Assembly: GCA_032821775.1 (NCBI GenBank)
Contig: JAVLRN010000004.1
Span: 186,001-250,000 of the forward strand
Direction: 5' to 3'
DNA: 64,000 bases
DNA from: Sanguinoderma infundibulare
Taxonomy: Eukaryota > Basidiomycota > Agaricomycetes > Polyporales > Polyporaceae
Below, in pieces: positions 31,845 through 42,835 of this stretch. Under the pieces are notes generated by a model, which saw only the letters and a program-made list of their open reading frames with translations, was not told where the DNA came from and searched no databases. Position 1 is the stretch's first letter, and every line of letters begins with the position of its first letter. The position numbers and the translations under genes were made by a program.

Positions 31845-33443
31845 TCATATATACTGACACATCACAGGCCCTCTGCCTCTCTCATCGGCATGTTGTCGCT
31901 GAAGGTTACGAAGCCTGTTCATCTGAGGTGAATCGTGAACCTTGCACCACGCCTCCCAAGCTTTGCAGGTGTCCCCAAAGAAGGTCCTCAATAATCCCTG
32001 GTCTGTCAAGTTATCCAGACCCGTCAAGTCCTCTTCTGTGAACTGAAAGCCCACACCGACTTCGAAGAGCTTCTCGTTCTTCAGATTCTTGTCCATCACG
32101 TTCTTCCACGCCCTCCACACGTCTGTGTTGTTCGGGAGCATGACGTTCAGGAGCGCGAGCGGGTCCTTGATGGGTTCGATGGACGCGAGGACAAAGCAGG
32201 TGAACGCGACGGTCGCGGTCCACGTGTTGAGCTCGTACTTCTGGATGTCCTCCTCAACGAGCCCTAGCACGTCGAAGAGGATGTCGGTTTGGATGTCCTC
32301 GCTGTCGATGGACGACAGATAAGTGTTGTACGCCCACGACGCGATGACGGTCGTGACGAACATGAGTTGCCCGAACAGCGCGCCCTGTGGGATGAGGAGA
32401 AGCTGGACGAGGAATTGGGCCATGAGCAGGAACGCGCAGGGCGCGATGAGGTTCCGGTGCGGGATGAAGGAGCGCGGCTGTGGAGAACGGCCGGCTTTGG
32501 CATGCGATGCGTTGGCCCTTGGCGCGGTCCCTTGCTGGAGGGAGGAGGGAGGGGTTACGGATTCGCTGACGCCATTGCCCTGTGGGCGTTTCTTGTCCTT
32601 CTCGGAATCCTCGCGATACTGAAGGACGAAGTGGCCGCGTGTGAACGCGTTGACCGCGCCCTCGTCCCCGACGAGGAGTACAACCTCCGTCACGCCCTTC
32701 AGCACGCCGTCTCCGCGCGGCGCGTCCTTCGCCGGCATGCGGTGCCTGAACGTCAACTTTCCGGAGCCGATGACATAGCACGCGGAGCCGTTTGCGATGA
32801 TCCCCAGCGCGATGCTCACGAAGGAGAACCAGTCCCCCACGAGCCCGCACAGGATACACCCGGCCACACTGACGAGGATCGGCGCGAGCGCGAAGTATAC
32901 CGAGCGGCGCCATTTGTCGGGGAGGTGGGGATGCACGGTCTGGTCGGGTACGTGCGTCAAGTTGACGATTGTCACGGTCGGCCTTGTGGTGACCCTTTCA
33001 GGATCGGTTACGAGGCTCTCCGCGTCGCGAGCGTGCGCCTTGCGCGCGATGAGATGGCCGAGGTGTCCAGTGCGCGAGAAGTTCGTCCCGGAATGCACCG
33101 CGATGAACTGAGGACCCTCCTTTCCATCGATCCCGAAGAGCTTCGTGGGGTCGTGCTCGCCCCAGGGGAAGAGGCCGTCGCATAGCTTCAAGCGCGCGAG
33201 AGGACCGAACTTCTTCGCGATCTCGTAGCTCCCGGGCGTGTTGTACCACCCACCCCAGCGGCGGTTCGGAATGAGGTTCACGGTCGCCATCCCCGCGACC
33301 GCGCTGTCGCCTCCGAAGAAGCCCGCGACCCCAGATGAGTTGAGGGTGAAGTGGGAGTTGGAGACAGGCACCTGGAAGACCGCGGTGGCCCGGTTAGTGA
33401 GGCGAGCCAGCCCAGTGAGGGGATTATTTGGAATTATCGGCAT
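31845..33443 (-). CDS. Hypothetical multi-pass membrane protein (532 aa)
   Basis: A single uninterrupted frame from ATG 33443 (MPIIPNNPLTGLARLTNR). At least four hydrophobic segments are visible: YFALAPILVSVAGCILCGLVG, FVSIALGIIANGSACYVIG, LIAPCAFLLMAQFLVQLLLI and the AFTCFVLASI region. The N-terminal half (about 180 residues) is soluble and has a FGIDGKEGPQFIAVHSG segment. The C-terminal 100 residues are charged. Intronless genes of this type are common in Agaricomycetes as uncharacterised proteins. No enzyme motif is seen. It is the only intact single-copy gene between F1 and the diterpene-type synthase. Confidence 0.75.
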   Translation of the reverse strand: MPIIPNNPLTGLARLTNRATAVFQVPVSNSHFTLNSSGVAGFFGGDSAVAGMATVNLIPNRRWGGWYNTPGSYEIAKKFGPLARLKLCDGLFPWGEHDPTKLFGIDGKEGPQFIAVHSGTNFSRTGHLGHLIARKAHARDAESLVTDPERVTTRPTVTIVNLTHVPDQTVHPHLPDKWRRSVYFALAPILVSVAGCILCGLVGDWFSFVSIALGIIANGSACYVIGSGKLTFRHRMPAKDAPRGDGVLKGVTEVVLLVGDEGAVNAFTRGHFVLQYREDSEKDKKRPQGNGVSESVTPPSSLQQGTAPRANASHAKAGRSPQPRSFIPHRNLIAPCAFLLMAQFLVQLLLIPQGALFGQLMFVTTVIASWAYNTYLSSIDSEDIQTDILFDVLGLVEEDIQKYELNTWTATVAFTCFVLASIEPIKDPLALLNVMLPNNTDVWRAWKNVMDKNLKNEKLFEVGVGFQFTEEDLTGLDNLTDQGLLRTFFGDTCKAWEAWCKVHDSPQMNRLRNLQRQHADERGRGPVMCQYI

Positions 33444-34249
33444 GGTGATTCAGAGATGGAGGGTGAGTCGTGATGGTGCAAACGATAGGTGCCGACGGAC
33501 GGCGGGGCCACTTATGCGTCGCCGGGTACTCGAGTTCATTTTCGCCATTCACAAGCATTGCATACGCCTGGTTTGCTTCCCCACGTCGTGGTGGTTGGCG
33601 CACAACGCACGGCAGGCTATGTATCGGCGGACACGAGGTCGATGGAAGCACCGGGTGCTGTCTGCCGATGCCTTCAAAAGGCATTACGACTGTCAACTGT
33701 TCCTGGTATTCTGTGCTTCAGCGACGGAGTGCCCGGAGGAAAACCCCGGACCTCGTGTTAGCAGCGCAGCCACCAATCCAGAGTGAGCAGAGATAATCAT
33801 GGAACGGAACATGATGCTACAAACAGATACTTCCTTGCACCTGTGAACGGCTCGGCGACGCCGTACAAACTTCTGAACCACCAGCTCCAAGAGGCCTGGC
33901 GATGTGCCGATCAAGTAAATGAAACAGCAGCTATACACCTGTGGACATAACTGTCGCAAATACCGCAACCAGGTAGTTCCTGACTGTTCAGTTCGTCGAG
34001 CATGATTCATGGACAAAAACAGTCCAAAGATGAGAACAAGACACTCACCAGGCAGACAGTTCCGATTGTTCGGCGTGCCCCATCCACATGGCTCGAGAGT
34101 CGAAACATCACACCACCGTCCGCATGAGTCTCGGCATTCGATCAGGAGCCGTGCACATAAAGGACCTCGGAGGCATGGTGGACTGCCAAAGTGGCAAACG
34201 CATGAGCGACACGCAATGAAGGCGAGCACGAAAGCGAATACTCCACTCA
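33444..34249. other. No gene seen
   Basis: Overlapping ORFs of 60-180 codons occur in several frames, but none has splice support or a recognisable product. Confidence 0.4.
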
Positions 34250-34510
34250 CCGGATCCGCCTGGCAGGGCTGCGTTCTGGTCTGTGAAGCTTTGAAGATGT
34301 AGTACCTGAACGTCGTCACCCCCGCGCGGCCGCCGCCTGGATCCACTCCGGCCGTGCCGCCTGGAACGACGGGTTGCCGAGCAGCGCCGCAGCACGCTTG
34401 TACTCGCTTCTGAGCCCCGAACGTCTCGTTCCGGGTCGCAAACAGGGAGCCTAGTGCGGCGTTGTCGGGGTACAAAGTGAGTAGCGTGGCGACGTGCATC
34501 TGGAACTTGG
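34250..34510 (-). pseudogene. Type B carboxylesterase relic
   Basis: The minus strand reads VATLLTLYPDNAALGS then NETFG, which is the C-terminal region of fungal type B carboxylesterases/lipases. The reading then slips by one base, recovers the family sequence (EYKRAAALLGNPSFQAARPEW) in the next frame, and sl back for GVTTFRYYIF. Upstream catalytic parts are missing. It is a fragment of a once complete gene. Confidence 0.65.
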
Positions 34511-34862
34511 GTGAGCATGGAGCCAGACCAATCGGTCAAAATGTTTTCTGGTCGCCATCCTGAGCCGTCGGAGCCGTAGGACGTCGGATCTTGGTCATCG
34601 CTAGAGGCCTTAGAAGTAGAGGGGATCCAAGACTGCGACGATGGGGGCTAGGACGAGGTAGGACGAGGTAGAGGTGAACTTCGGGGTCTGCAGGTAAGAG
34701 AAATTGCAACCCTAGACTAGGGGCTCGAGTCATTCTCGGCACCGTATGTACGAAACGAGTCCTGTATCTCTACCACCACCTCCGCAACACCACCGATTCG
34801 TCAAGGCTTGAATCGGCCATCGTTAGCCAAAAAGGTGACCTTTTTCTAACTTACGGGTATTC

Positions 34863-36294
34863 ATGTCACCCTCAGGAACGTCGAAATCGTTGGATCTGCG
34901 CAGCATCTTGGCCACCTCGGCTGAGTGGTCGGAAAGCAATGACACGGTACGTATGTCTTTCTCCTTCCATGCACTTAATTCCTCCTGAACAAGCGTAGGC
35001 TTTGTTGGAGCCATTCACACACATCTACTCCGTCCCTGGGAAGGAGATCCGTGGGCAACTGATAGACGCCTTCAACTTGTGGCTCAGGGTCCCGGAGGAC
35101 AAACTCAGAGTCATCACGAAGGTCGTGAGCATGTTGCACACTGCAAGCTTACTGTGAGCGACATGAAATCGTCAGGTATCCTCCTGTTATAACCTGAGAA
35201 TAGAGTAGACGACATTGAGGACGATGCGCAGCTCCGCAGGGGTGTTCCGGGTACGCATTCATACACGCTGTTTCTGCCACAGGCTGATGGCTCGAGTAGT
35301 TGCACATAAGATATACGGCATCCCGCAAACAATTAATTCTGCCAACTACGTGTACTTCCTCGCATACCAAGAGTTGTTCGCTCTACGATCCGGGATCGGT
35401 GTGGATGCACCTTCGGACGATCCTAGACGTCTCATCCCGTTTAAGGAGCTCGATCGAATAGTAACAGGTAGGTATCATCACAATGTCATTAACCCGACGT
35501 GACTTATACCATTTGCACACAGCCGAGCTTTTATCCCTACACCGAGGCCAGGGTCTCGAGCTGCTTTGGCGCGATTCTCTACAATGTCCGACAGAAGAAG
35601 AGTATGTCTCCATGGTGAACAATAGTGCGTCTCTTCTCCATCTGTATATTTTTCGGTCTAACGGTCCAGTGTAGAGACGGGCGGGCTGCTCCGTGTCGCG
35701 ATAAAGCTCATGATGGCATGTTCAATGACAAATATCGACGTGTAGGTCTCAGTGGGGAGCGAATCGATTCGTGACTGATCGTTATTCTAGCGACTACGTT
35801 CCCCTCGTCAACCTTATCGGCGTACATTTCCAGATCCGAGACGATTACATGAACCTCCAAAGCACACAAGTCCGTCTTGACCTCATTCCTCCTCTGCGCT
35901 TGGCCTGATGATATGACCAGTACACCGCCAACAAAGGCTTCGCCGAGGATTTGACAGAAGGGAAGTTCTCCTTCCCGGTCGTGCATGGCGTCCGCGCAGA
36001 TACATCAAATCGTCAGATCCTCAGTGCGTCTCACCTCGACATCTTTCTCAGCGCACACCGCTGACAGACACATCTGCTCCAGACGTTCTGCAAAAGCGGC
36101 CGACAACTCCGACGCTCAAGAAGCACGTAATATCGTATCTGCGTGATCACACAAAGTCGTTCGACTACACTCTCACCGTGATGGATGATATCGAAGCCCA
36201 GATCCGGGCTGAGATCGCGCGGTTGGCAGGCAACCCGAAGCTCGAGAAGATCGTCGACCTGCTGCACGTTGAGCGATCCGGGCTATCATCCTAA
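34863..36294 (+). CDS. Geranylgeranyl diphosphate synthase (338 aa)
   Basis: There are nine exons: 34863-34946, 34999-35153, 35204-35250, 35300-35467, 35523-35624, 35675-35741, 35791-35869, 35921-36023 and 36083-36294. The introns are 49-59 nt and the total, 1017 bp, is in frame. This trans-prenyltransferase adds isopentenyl diphosphate to farnesyl diphosphate to give C20 GGPP, for protein prenylation or diterpenes. Motifs: GKEIRGQL (diphosphate binding), first Asp-rich motif [52 protein letters not shown], and second motif IRDDYMNL with the fungal DDxxN form. Length equals the fungal Bts1-type family. All catalytic residues are present, so it appears functional although surrounded by relics. 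No terpene cyclase or P450 is in the window. Confidence 0.9.
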
Positions 36295-36587
36295 TGTGTT
36301 CACGATCCCCGCGATATCTCGGCTCAACACGACCTTGCATAGACACGTCCCGCTGCTAACTCCAGTATACATGCTACAGCCTCCCACCATCACCGTCACA
36401 TCGAGGCTCGCCCTTCCCGCAACAGCGCCATGTATTTCCCCCATCGTACACGGCGCCGGTGGAGCGAGGGAGCAATTGGTTGTCCTGGGGTATTTGATTT
36501 GTCTTCTGGTGGCCAGTTTGTAGCCACCGACCCATATTCGTACGCCGGATAGAGGTTTTGTAAGGGTTTTACAAAAACCATATCACC
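36295..36587. other. Intergenic, no gene seen
   Basis: A minus-strand frame (36396-36626) reads SYAVGDMVFVKPLQNLYP, which faintly recalls retroelement integrase C-termini, but nothing else supports it. Confidence 0.3.
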
Positions 36588-37689
36588 TACAGCGTACGAC
36601 TGCATGCCATGCCCTCTCGTGAGCATCTATCATTCGCATGCGGAAACGGAGCACTCACATATCCATTATCATCGTCGTTCTAGGAGAAAAGACTGCCAAG
36701 GGCGGGTCCCACACGTTTTGGCTGGGAGATCCCGCACCGTCCTGTGCCATCGAGACGTCAGTCGGACAACTGTACGGTCGAGGCGCGACGGGGGCGTACC
36801 GGGACGCATCGCGTCATCCTGCCGGGGTACGTTGACAGGCCTGTTGAGCCCGCCGCGGTAGGGGAGGATTGGAGTGTCCATTGAGATGAGGACCTCCGTC
36901 CAACTGTCGCTTTATACCCGCGTGAAAGTCCTTGACGAGATGCAGCTTTTTTCCCTCCTGCGCTGCGGCACTGACCATGGGTTGAGGGGACCCGCAGAAC
37001 CAGTTGAGCTTGGGGTCAGTGCCGCAGCATTCACGCATTATCCGAAGCTTCGAAATGCGCGCTGGTCCCCGGTGCTGCACGTCGCTGGCTGTCTAGCGGT
37101 CTGCTGACGCTCCTCGCTGCGGTAGCGAAGCGGCAGATGGGCGGCGATGTGCTGTTGTTCTCATAGACGAGCTGCTTCGGTATGCCGTGGAGAGCTTCGA
37201 GACACGGTGTGACACAAGTTCGGACGGCTTTATACCCGTCGTGTTCGACCCCTTCGATGCGTAATCTCGAGAAGCCATATCGCGCCGAGTTCGCGTGGTG
37301 TGTCTGCGCACAGGTGACTATGGTACGTGCCGTCTCCCTTCTCATCATACGCGAGACTGACATGACTTGAACTTTAGATGCTGCTGCAAGCTGCTGTTTC
37401 GGATCAATGCTGGTGGACGTCGCGACCTCGGTCCTGGACCTGCACATCTCCGTGTACGTCATCTACCTGTGTGACCTCATCACGCCGCCCCCGCTGTCGT
37501 CGTCGCCTTTAAGCAAGTCCAAGCCGTGTTCCCGGCGGTCGGACCCGACGGAGAAGATGGGTGGCCGCTCAAGCGGGACAAGTGCACGCGCTCCCTGTCT
37601 GCGTCGGCGCGATTGAAGCCGGTTGAGCTGGGCGGCGGGGTAGGCGCGTGCCCCGAGTCGACGATCAGGGCAAGTAACATTCATGGCCA
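36588..37689 (+). repeat. Direct duplicate of 43531-44657
   Basis: It is closely similar to 43531-44657 in the same orientation, with a few indels. The first 650 bp have no recognised content. A perfect 15-bp inverted repeat (36962-36976 and 37014-37028) recurs in the partner copy. The last 450 bp are ferric-reductase relic 2. Confidence 0.8.
37240..37680 (+). pseudogene. Ferric-reductase relic 2
   Basis: The plus strand encodes AEFAWCVCAQ, MLVDVATSVLDLHISVYVIYLCD and SASARLKPVELGGGVGA, matching EFAWCVRSYG, MLMDIATAIAGSSLDLHISVYVTCLC and the C-terminal SASARLNWVGLGGGVGV of the intact reductase. The FAD and heme parts are absent. It faces F2 tail to tail. Confidence 0.75.
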
Positions 37690-37690
37690 A

Positions 37691-38501
37691 TTACAGTGCT
37701 TTGCATAATTCCGTGAACACGCCATTTTTTTCGCCAGGCTTCTAACACCCCATATATAGTAGGTATCAGTCACCAGCGGCTGATGTGACAGTATCCGCCG
37801 TCACAGGGCGCGGCCGAGGACACTCCAGCACACTCGCGCTTCCCAGAAAAACTGTGCGCGAGCCCCAAAAGGGCCAAGAGCAAGTACAAATGTTCGATCG
37901 AGCCAATTCCCCTTCCCACGTGGAACGACTGTGACACGCGCAGAACTCTTAGCCTGTTGTCGAGGTTTCGAGTCTCGACTCGGACTGGTCGAGGGTGCGC
38001 CGTGGTCGACCACGCTCTGCGTAAACATGCACATGCTCATGACAAGGGACACTCGAGGACTACTCGTGCGTCAAGACGCGTGTTGTAGGGACTGAGCACG
38101 AAGTGCAGGAATAACTTGAAGAGTTTGGAGCGCCCCATTCAGACTTGCATCACCAGCGCGCATGGGGGCACCTGCTCATCCTCGGGCCCCGGATTTAGTT
38201 TCCATAATATCGAAATTTGCTGACGTCGCCTCTACAGGATGGGGACGCGCGGCCCGGGGGATAGATGGAGGATGCACATTGCGGGCATGGTCGAAGCGGG
38301 TCAGAGCCTATGCGACAAGCGAGGTCATTTTTCTTCACATTTATTGGGCGATGTTTGATTGAAAGAGATTACAGGCATTCGGGGGCGAGGGGTGCTCTCG
38401 AGGGCCTGAGGCGTTCAGTAGAGCAGCCTGAGTGACCGTGACATCGGAGAATAGGCGCTGAAAGCATTTTCGGCGTGTTCACGGAATTATGCAAAGCACC
38501 G
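37691..38501. mobile_element. 811-bp non-autonomous TIR element (Tc1/mariner/pogo-like)
   Basis: The 28 bases at 37693-37720 are the exact reverse complement of 38472-38499. The outer ends read CAGTGC and GCACCG. The flanks are TA on both sides (37689-37690 and 38502-38503). The paralogous site near 44656 lacks the element and reads straight through AATTACTCTTGCGACATC. TA duplication and CAGTG-type ends suggest a Tc1/mariner or pogo relative. No transposase is encoded. Confidence 0.85.
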
Positions 38502-38514
38502 TACTCTAGCGACA

Positions 38515-39940
38515 TCACTTTATATAGACGATTCCCCGTGCGTGACATCTAGGAAGCACCCGCTTCAGAACGGCCTCGTAGACCTCTTTTTCCTTCTCCA
38601 ACTCCAACAACGCTGATGGTCCCCGTGGGCGACCTTTGGATGGCCACGCGCTGATCCACTTGTCCATTCCGTCTGAGTAGCACAGGGCTGTTATCGTCTC
38701 CAGCGCGGGGATGCGGGCCAAGGCATCGTCCATGCTGCGCCACCCTGAAGCCAACTCGGGCTCCTCCCACAACTTGAGATCGAATTTCGTCTCCCTGTTC
38801 AGAAAAACCCCAAACGTGACTGTCCGGAGGGAGGGTGGAGTCTGCCTGACGAGCTCTGCGTACGACGCGAGGATAGTTGTGCGGATGTCGAGCGAGTGCG
38901 GGTCCTCTGGAACATGGAACGGTACGAATGACAGTTGCATCGCCGTTAGACGCGAGCAGTCACGGAGGAAATCCGTCTCCCAGGCGACCGGTTCTGTACG
39001 GTTAGGGAATGTGATGATCGCGGTCAGCCACGAATTGATAGGATAAATGGTGGAAGCACGCACCGACTGGTCGTGTGAAGAGCCCTTCAAGCATTTTAAA
39101 AATGCTTATATCAAGCAGGATGCACTGCAACGTCTGTCTGCAATGGTGTACCATCCACGGCACCAAACCACTGGCCGGGGAGGAGAGTACTAGGAGTCTC
39201 AACTCCTGCAGTGGCCATCGATCCTCCAGGTTTGCGCGCTCGAGCAAGTGGAAAATGATCTGCTAGTCGCCCGAGTCTGGGAGAGTGGTAATTATCGTCA
39301 GCGCACGACAGACTTTGAAGTGGCTGGCCAATTCGAGCAGACGGGACGAAGAAGTTGCGGCTTGCTCAGGGTTCCATGAACAGGTCGACCCGCGGATCGT
39401 CAATTCGTCTAGTTCTGAAAACAGACCGAGAACGCGGCAGAGGGGATCGAAAGAGTTGCCGGCGGTCGTGCAGCCTGCGATGACGAGGGTGCGGAGGCGC
39501 CTCGCACCACGCGTCGAAGAGATGTACGAAGCATCGGGGTCAGATGTGTGGGGATAGGAAAGGCTGACCTGGCGCAAGACGAGGCCTTGAAGGGGCGGCA
39601 AGCACAGCAGCATCTGCTCCAACTCCTCGACGATGACCTCTCGAGATAGCATGTCCGTTTTGGGCGGGGAAACAACGATGGTCTTGATGTAAGGGTGGAC
39701 GTCGGGCGAGGCGAGAATCCATTCGCGAAGGGGCACGAGCGACCTTCTCAACGATATGGGGTTACAATTGACGGTGCCAAATAGGTGGTACCTGCAGGAT
39801 GGGAGCCAGGCGCGATGCACAAGTGAGGACGCGGAGAGGGCAGGAACATCGTCGTGGAGGTGATCGAGGATGTTGTCGATCGTCTCTGCCGGGAGGTGGT
39901 GGATACTGGCTGTGCTCTCGGGAGAGTTCGATTCCTCCAT
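38515..39940 (-). pseudogene. F2: F-box gene with one nonsense codon
   Basis: The exons are 39940-39064 and 38993-38515, with a 70-nt family intron (GTGCGTGC..CTAACCGTACAG). The sum, 1356 bp, is in frame. The F-box begins HHLPAETIDNILDHLHDDVP. The only lesion is TAG at 39263-39265, where F3 has GAG (DSGDERII). Everything after it remains open to GIVYIK. It could be a very recent pseudogene, a truncated protein of 225 residues, or a sequencing error. The 5' half is nearly identical to F1 and the 3' half to F3. Confidence 0.8.
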
Positions 39941-40690
39941 CACTGTTCTAACACGATGTCAGACAACGCCAGTGTTCCCACTCGGTGATGAGGCGATCAT
40001 ACCATGAACGGGTGGAGGCAATGTAAGGTGACTACCAGAGTCGTAGAACGGCCGCCACGTTGACAGAACTACACGCTTTCGGCTGCATAAGCCACGTTCA
40101 GAGTCATGAGGCCTGAGGATTGGGAGATATACTGTACTCAGGACTAGGCTCCTAGATGGTGGTAGTGAAGAAAAGCAACAGGAGAACCGTTTGATGAAGC
40201 ATAAAGCGTCTATTCCCACGAATAGATTAGGCTTGTTATTCGCAGGTAAGTAAATGAAGCCTGCCCTAAACACTTCGTTTATCCAGGCTTTGATCGATTT
40301 TTGAAGTGCGTCATTGACACTCATGCGACCCGCGGCCGGTAGCCACCTCGGCTGAAACGACGGCGGGATCTTGTGCGACCTCGTCCTGGGATCCTCATGG
40401 CGAACATGCGCATCAAATAATCCTCCAACTGTCGCAGGTACTATAACTCTGTGTTCTGCCCCTCGCTTCAATCCCACGAGGAGTGGTGCACTTCGCCACG
40501 ACGATAAACGCTGCCGAGGTTCTCTTCGCATGCCCACCCACATCTTCCATTCCCCTCGATATGGCCTATATCGGATGTTGATCGAGCAGCTTGCGCTATC
40601 TCTCCCCCTCAACTCTTGCTCGTCGCTCGCCTGCCGCCTGTGTGAAGCCGAAGCCCTAGTCCTCGTCGGGAATCGTATTCAGCTGAAGCG
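39941..40690. promoter_or_regulatory. Shared upstream region of divergent F2 and G2
   Basis: Mirror copy of 28477-29218. The segment next to F2 is also recognisably related to sequence upstream of F4 (about 48260-48430), so it travelled with the F-box unit. Confidence 0.4.
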
Positions 40691-42053
40691 ATGATAGCGT
40701 GTTATTCGGAAAGCCGTGATATGGGAGAGAGGGGAGAAGAGCGATCGCTGTTTACGGATATGGAGAGCGCAGAGGTACTGACGTCTCCGCATCTGATCCG
40801 TTTTATATCTAACCTTCATCTCAGGCGGGAGGTATTCGACGCTTCGTCCATCATCAGCCAATATCAGGTTCCCAAAACCTCCGCTTCCCGATAGAAGTAT
40901 GGACCATGGTACTCAAAGCGTTGCCCCCTGGTCACCAGAGGACGTTGGCGCGATTCTCCCGAGTATGCTTTGCCTTGCGATATGCGGCAGAGGCAGTCCT
41001 CTACCATTTTCCCCGGCTCTACTCGTTTCAAGCCGCTCTCGGGCTCTCACAGACGGTCTCCCAATGCGGCCGTCGTGCCCACATGGTCTGTGGACTCGGG
41101 ATCGGAAGGTGGAATGATTACGTGGAGAGGGACCGCCCAGCATACGCATTCCTGGAGCACCTCCCGTCGCTTGTGTCCGTCGAACTGCTGGAGGAGAAGG
41201 CATTTTCGTATGCGGAGGAGCTATTCCGGGGAAGAGGTGCTCGCCTGAAACGTCTCTGTGGCAAGCCACTCATCCCCACGCACCAGGCACTGCAGTCCCT
41301 CCGTGCCTTCCCCGACCTCGAGGAGGTCTGCTTCTCCCCGATGTACTGGACCGACTTCGAATCGCTCGGCCTTGCGAACATCCGGGTGCTCGCGTGCGGC
41401 GATTTTACCGCCAGCGCGACCTTCGCGGCGAACTTCCCCAACCTCTCCCATCTCACATTGGACGTGACGTGGATGTCACCCGTGCGCGTCGATCACCTCA
41501 TGAAGACGGTGGGATGCCAGCTCGTCAGTCTCCGCATGGAGCAGGACGTCCGCGCTGACCCGAATCCGGAGGCGGAGGGACCCGGGAGGATGTACCCGAC
41601 CGACGGGCACGATTGGAGGCGTTGCGTGCGCCTGAAGTATCTCGAGATTATCCATCGGCCGGAGTGGCAGGGCGACGTGAGTGTGAGCGTGTCCCGTTTC
41701 TCCCTTGACTAGCGCCGACGTAATGCCTTTGTGCTTGTTTGCAGGTCATGCGGTACTTCACGGACGACGCGATCGAGGCGGAGAACCTTCCGCCTGGACT
41801 CGAGGAGCTCGTCTGGGCGCCCGCGTGGACGAGGATCTACACACACCATGGGTACCCAGACGAACGGAGGAGGACGGATGTACGAAACTTCGCCGAGGCT
41901 GTGTTGCGTGCGTCGCGTACGCTACGTACGGTATCGTACGAGTGGGGGCGGGTGTGGCTTTATTGTTGCTCGCTTTCACCCTCCGGAATGTTGAAGGAAA
42001 CTTGTCTTAAATTGAAGGACGTGGACGGTGATACATGTGTAGGGGTGCGTTGA
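40691..42053 (+). CDS. G2: F-box-like protein (414 aa)
   Basis: The model is exons 40691-40774, 40825-41676 and 41745-42053 (1245 bp, in frame), with the same introns as G1. It differs from G1 by scattered substitutions and two residues (HRPEW versus HRPWPEW). The F-box-like segment is LRFPIEVWTMVLKALPPGHQ, followed by LRR-like repeats. Both copies are open, so neither has been lost since the inverted duplication. The likely role is a substrate receptor of an SCF ubiquitin ligase, inferred from the domain only. Confidence 0.7.
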
Positions 42054-42324
42054 CCTTGAAGGTGTTGTCGACATCGTTGCTGACGGGAATGGTAGTTTGT
42101 ATAAACGTTAGTAGCCGAAGTTCAGATCGGAGGACAGACAAAGCCTTGAATCGGTGATTGGCAGGAGTCACGATGTGCTAGCGAATTCGAGCGAGGATTT
42201 GTGAGTACTGACGTCTTGACAGTAGCATTGCCACAACCGCACTCCGCTTGATACTACGCACTGGTTTGTCACGGTGAGCTATCGTCCTTTGAGGTGTGAC
42301 GTTTGCTGACGTTTTCGGACCATC

Positions 42325-42835
42325 CGCAGTGTCGCTTATGCCACGGCACGCTTTGTTCCTCCGCTTCGACTGATTTTATGCGCAGTTGCAAGCAATGCCT
42401 AAATCCCCGTGTATAAATTCCTATCACCATGTTTCTCGTTCGCCTCCACTGCCGCTGTTCTCGCTCTTGTTCTCACTTCCGATCTCACGCGATTTGAAAG
42501 TTGGCGACGGGTTGCACGAGCGGACGCTTTATTTGTGGTATGTAACATGCCACAGTATCCTAAGATGGTAAGTATGATTGGTGTACGACCTAGCGTGTTC
42601 TCGACTGAGAACGTTCCAGTGTGTACAATACTTTGCTTCTCTACTACATGGGTCTATGGCCAATTCTACGAGTGCGGGGTGCCATGACAGTTCTGCGAGG
42701 GAAACCGAAACATCGTCTCCGATACAGTATGTTAAGAGTCTGCAAGTGACTGTACAAGGATGCGCGTTCGTTTGTTGTGAATAACCTTCCGAGCTTGTCA
42801 ACAGCGTAAGGTACATTTCACAGCTCATTAATCTA
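42325..42835 (-). pseudogene. Degenerate flank of a sixth F-box unit
   Basis: The minus strand at about 42590-42700 matches the 3' flank of F1 (about 30690-30790), around GAATTGGCCATAGACCCATG. No open gene is seen. Confidence 0.4.

Larger units (their letters stand above)
39370..42324 (-). repeat. Right arm of the 3-kb inverted duplication
   Basis: Reverse complement of about 26785-29770, carrying the 5' half of F2, the shared promoter region and G2. The outer homology ends at GCTGACGTTTTC (about 42320). Confidence 0.85.

Noticed and set aside
32289..33185. 298-codon plus-strand ORF
   Set aside because: Antisense shadow of the GC-rich membrane-protein gene at 31845-33443.
36396..36626. Integrase-like C-terminus (SYAVGDMVFV)
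   Set aside because: Too short and isolated. No other retroelement motif is nearby.
38994..39063. Apparent frameshift in F2 at the end of exon 1
   Set aside because: It falls inside the conserved family intron (GTGCGT..CAG). The exons on either side are in frame.
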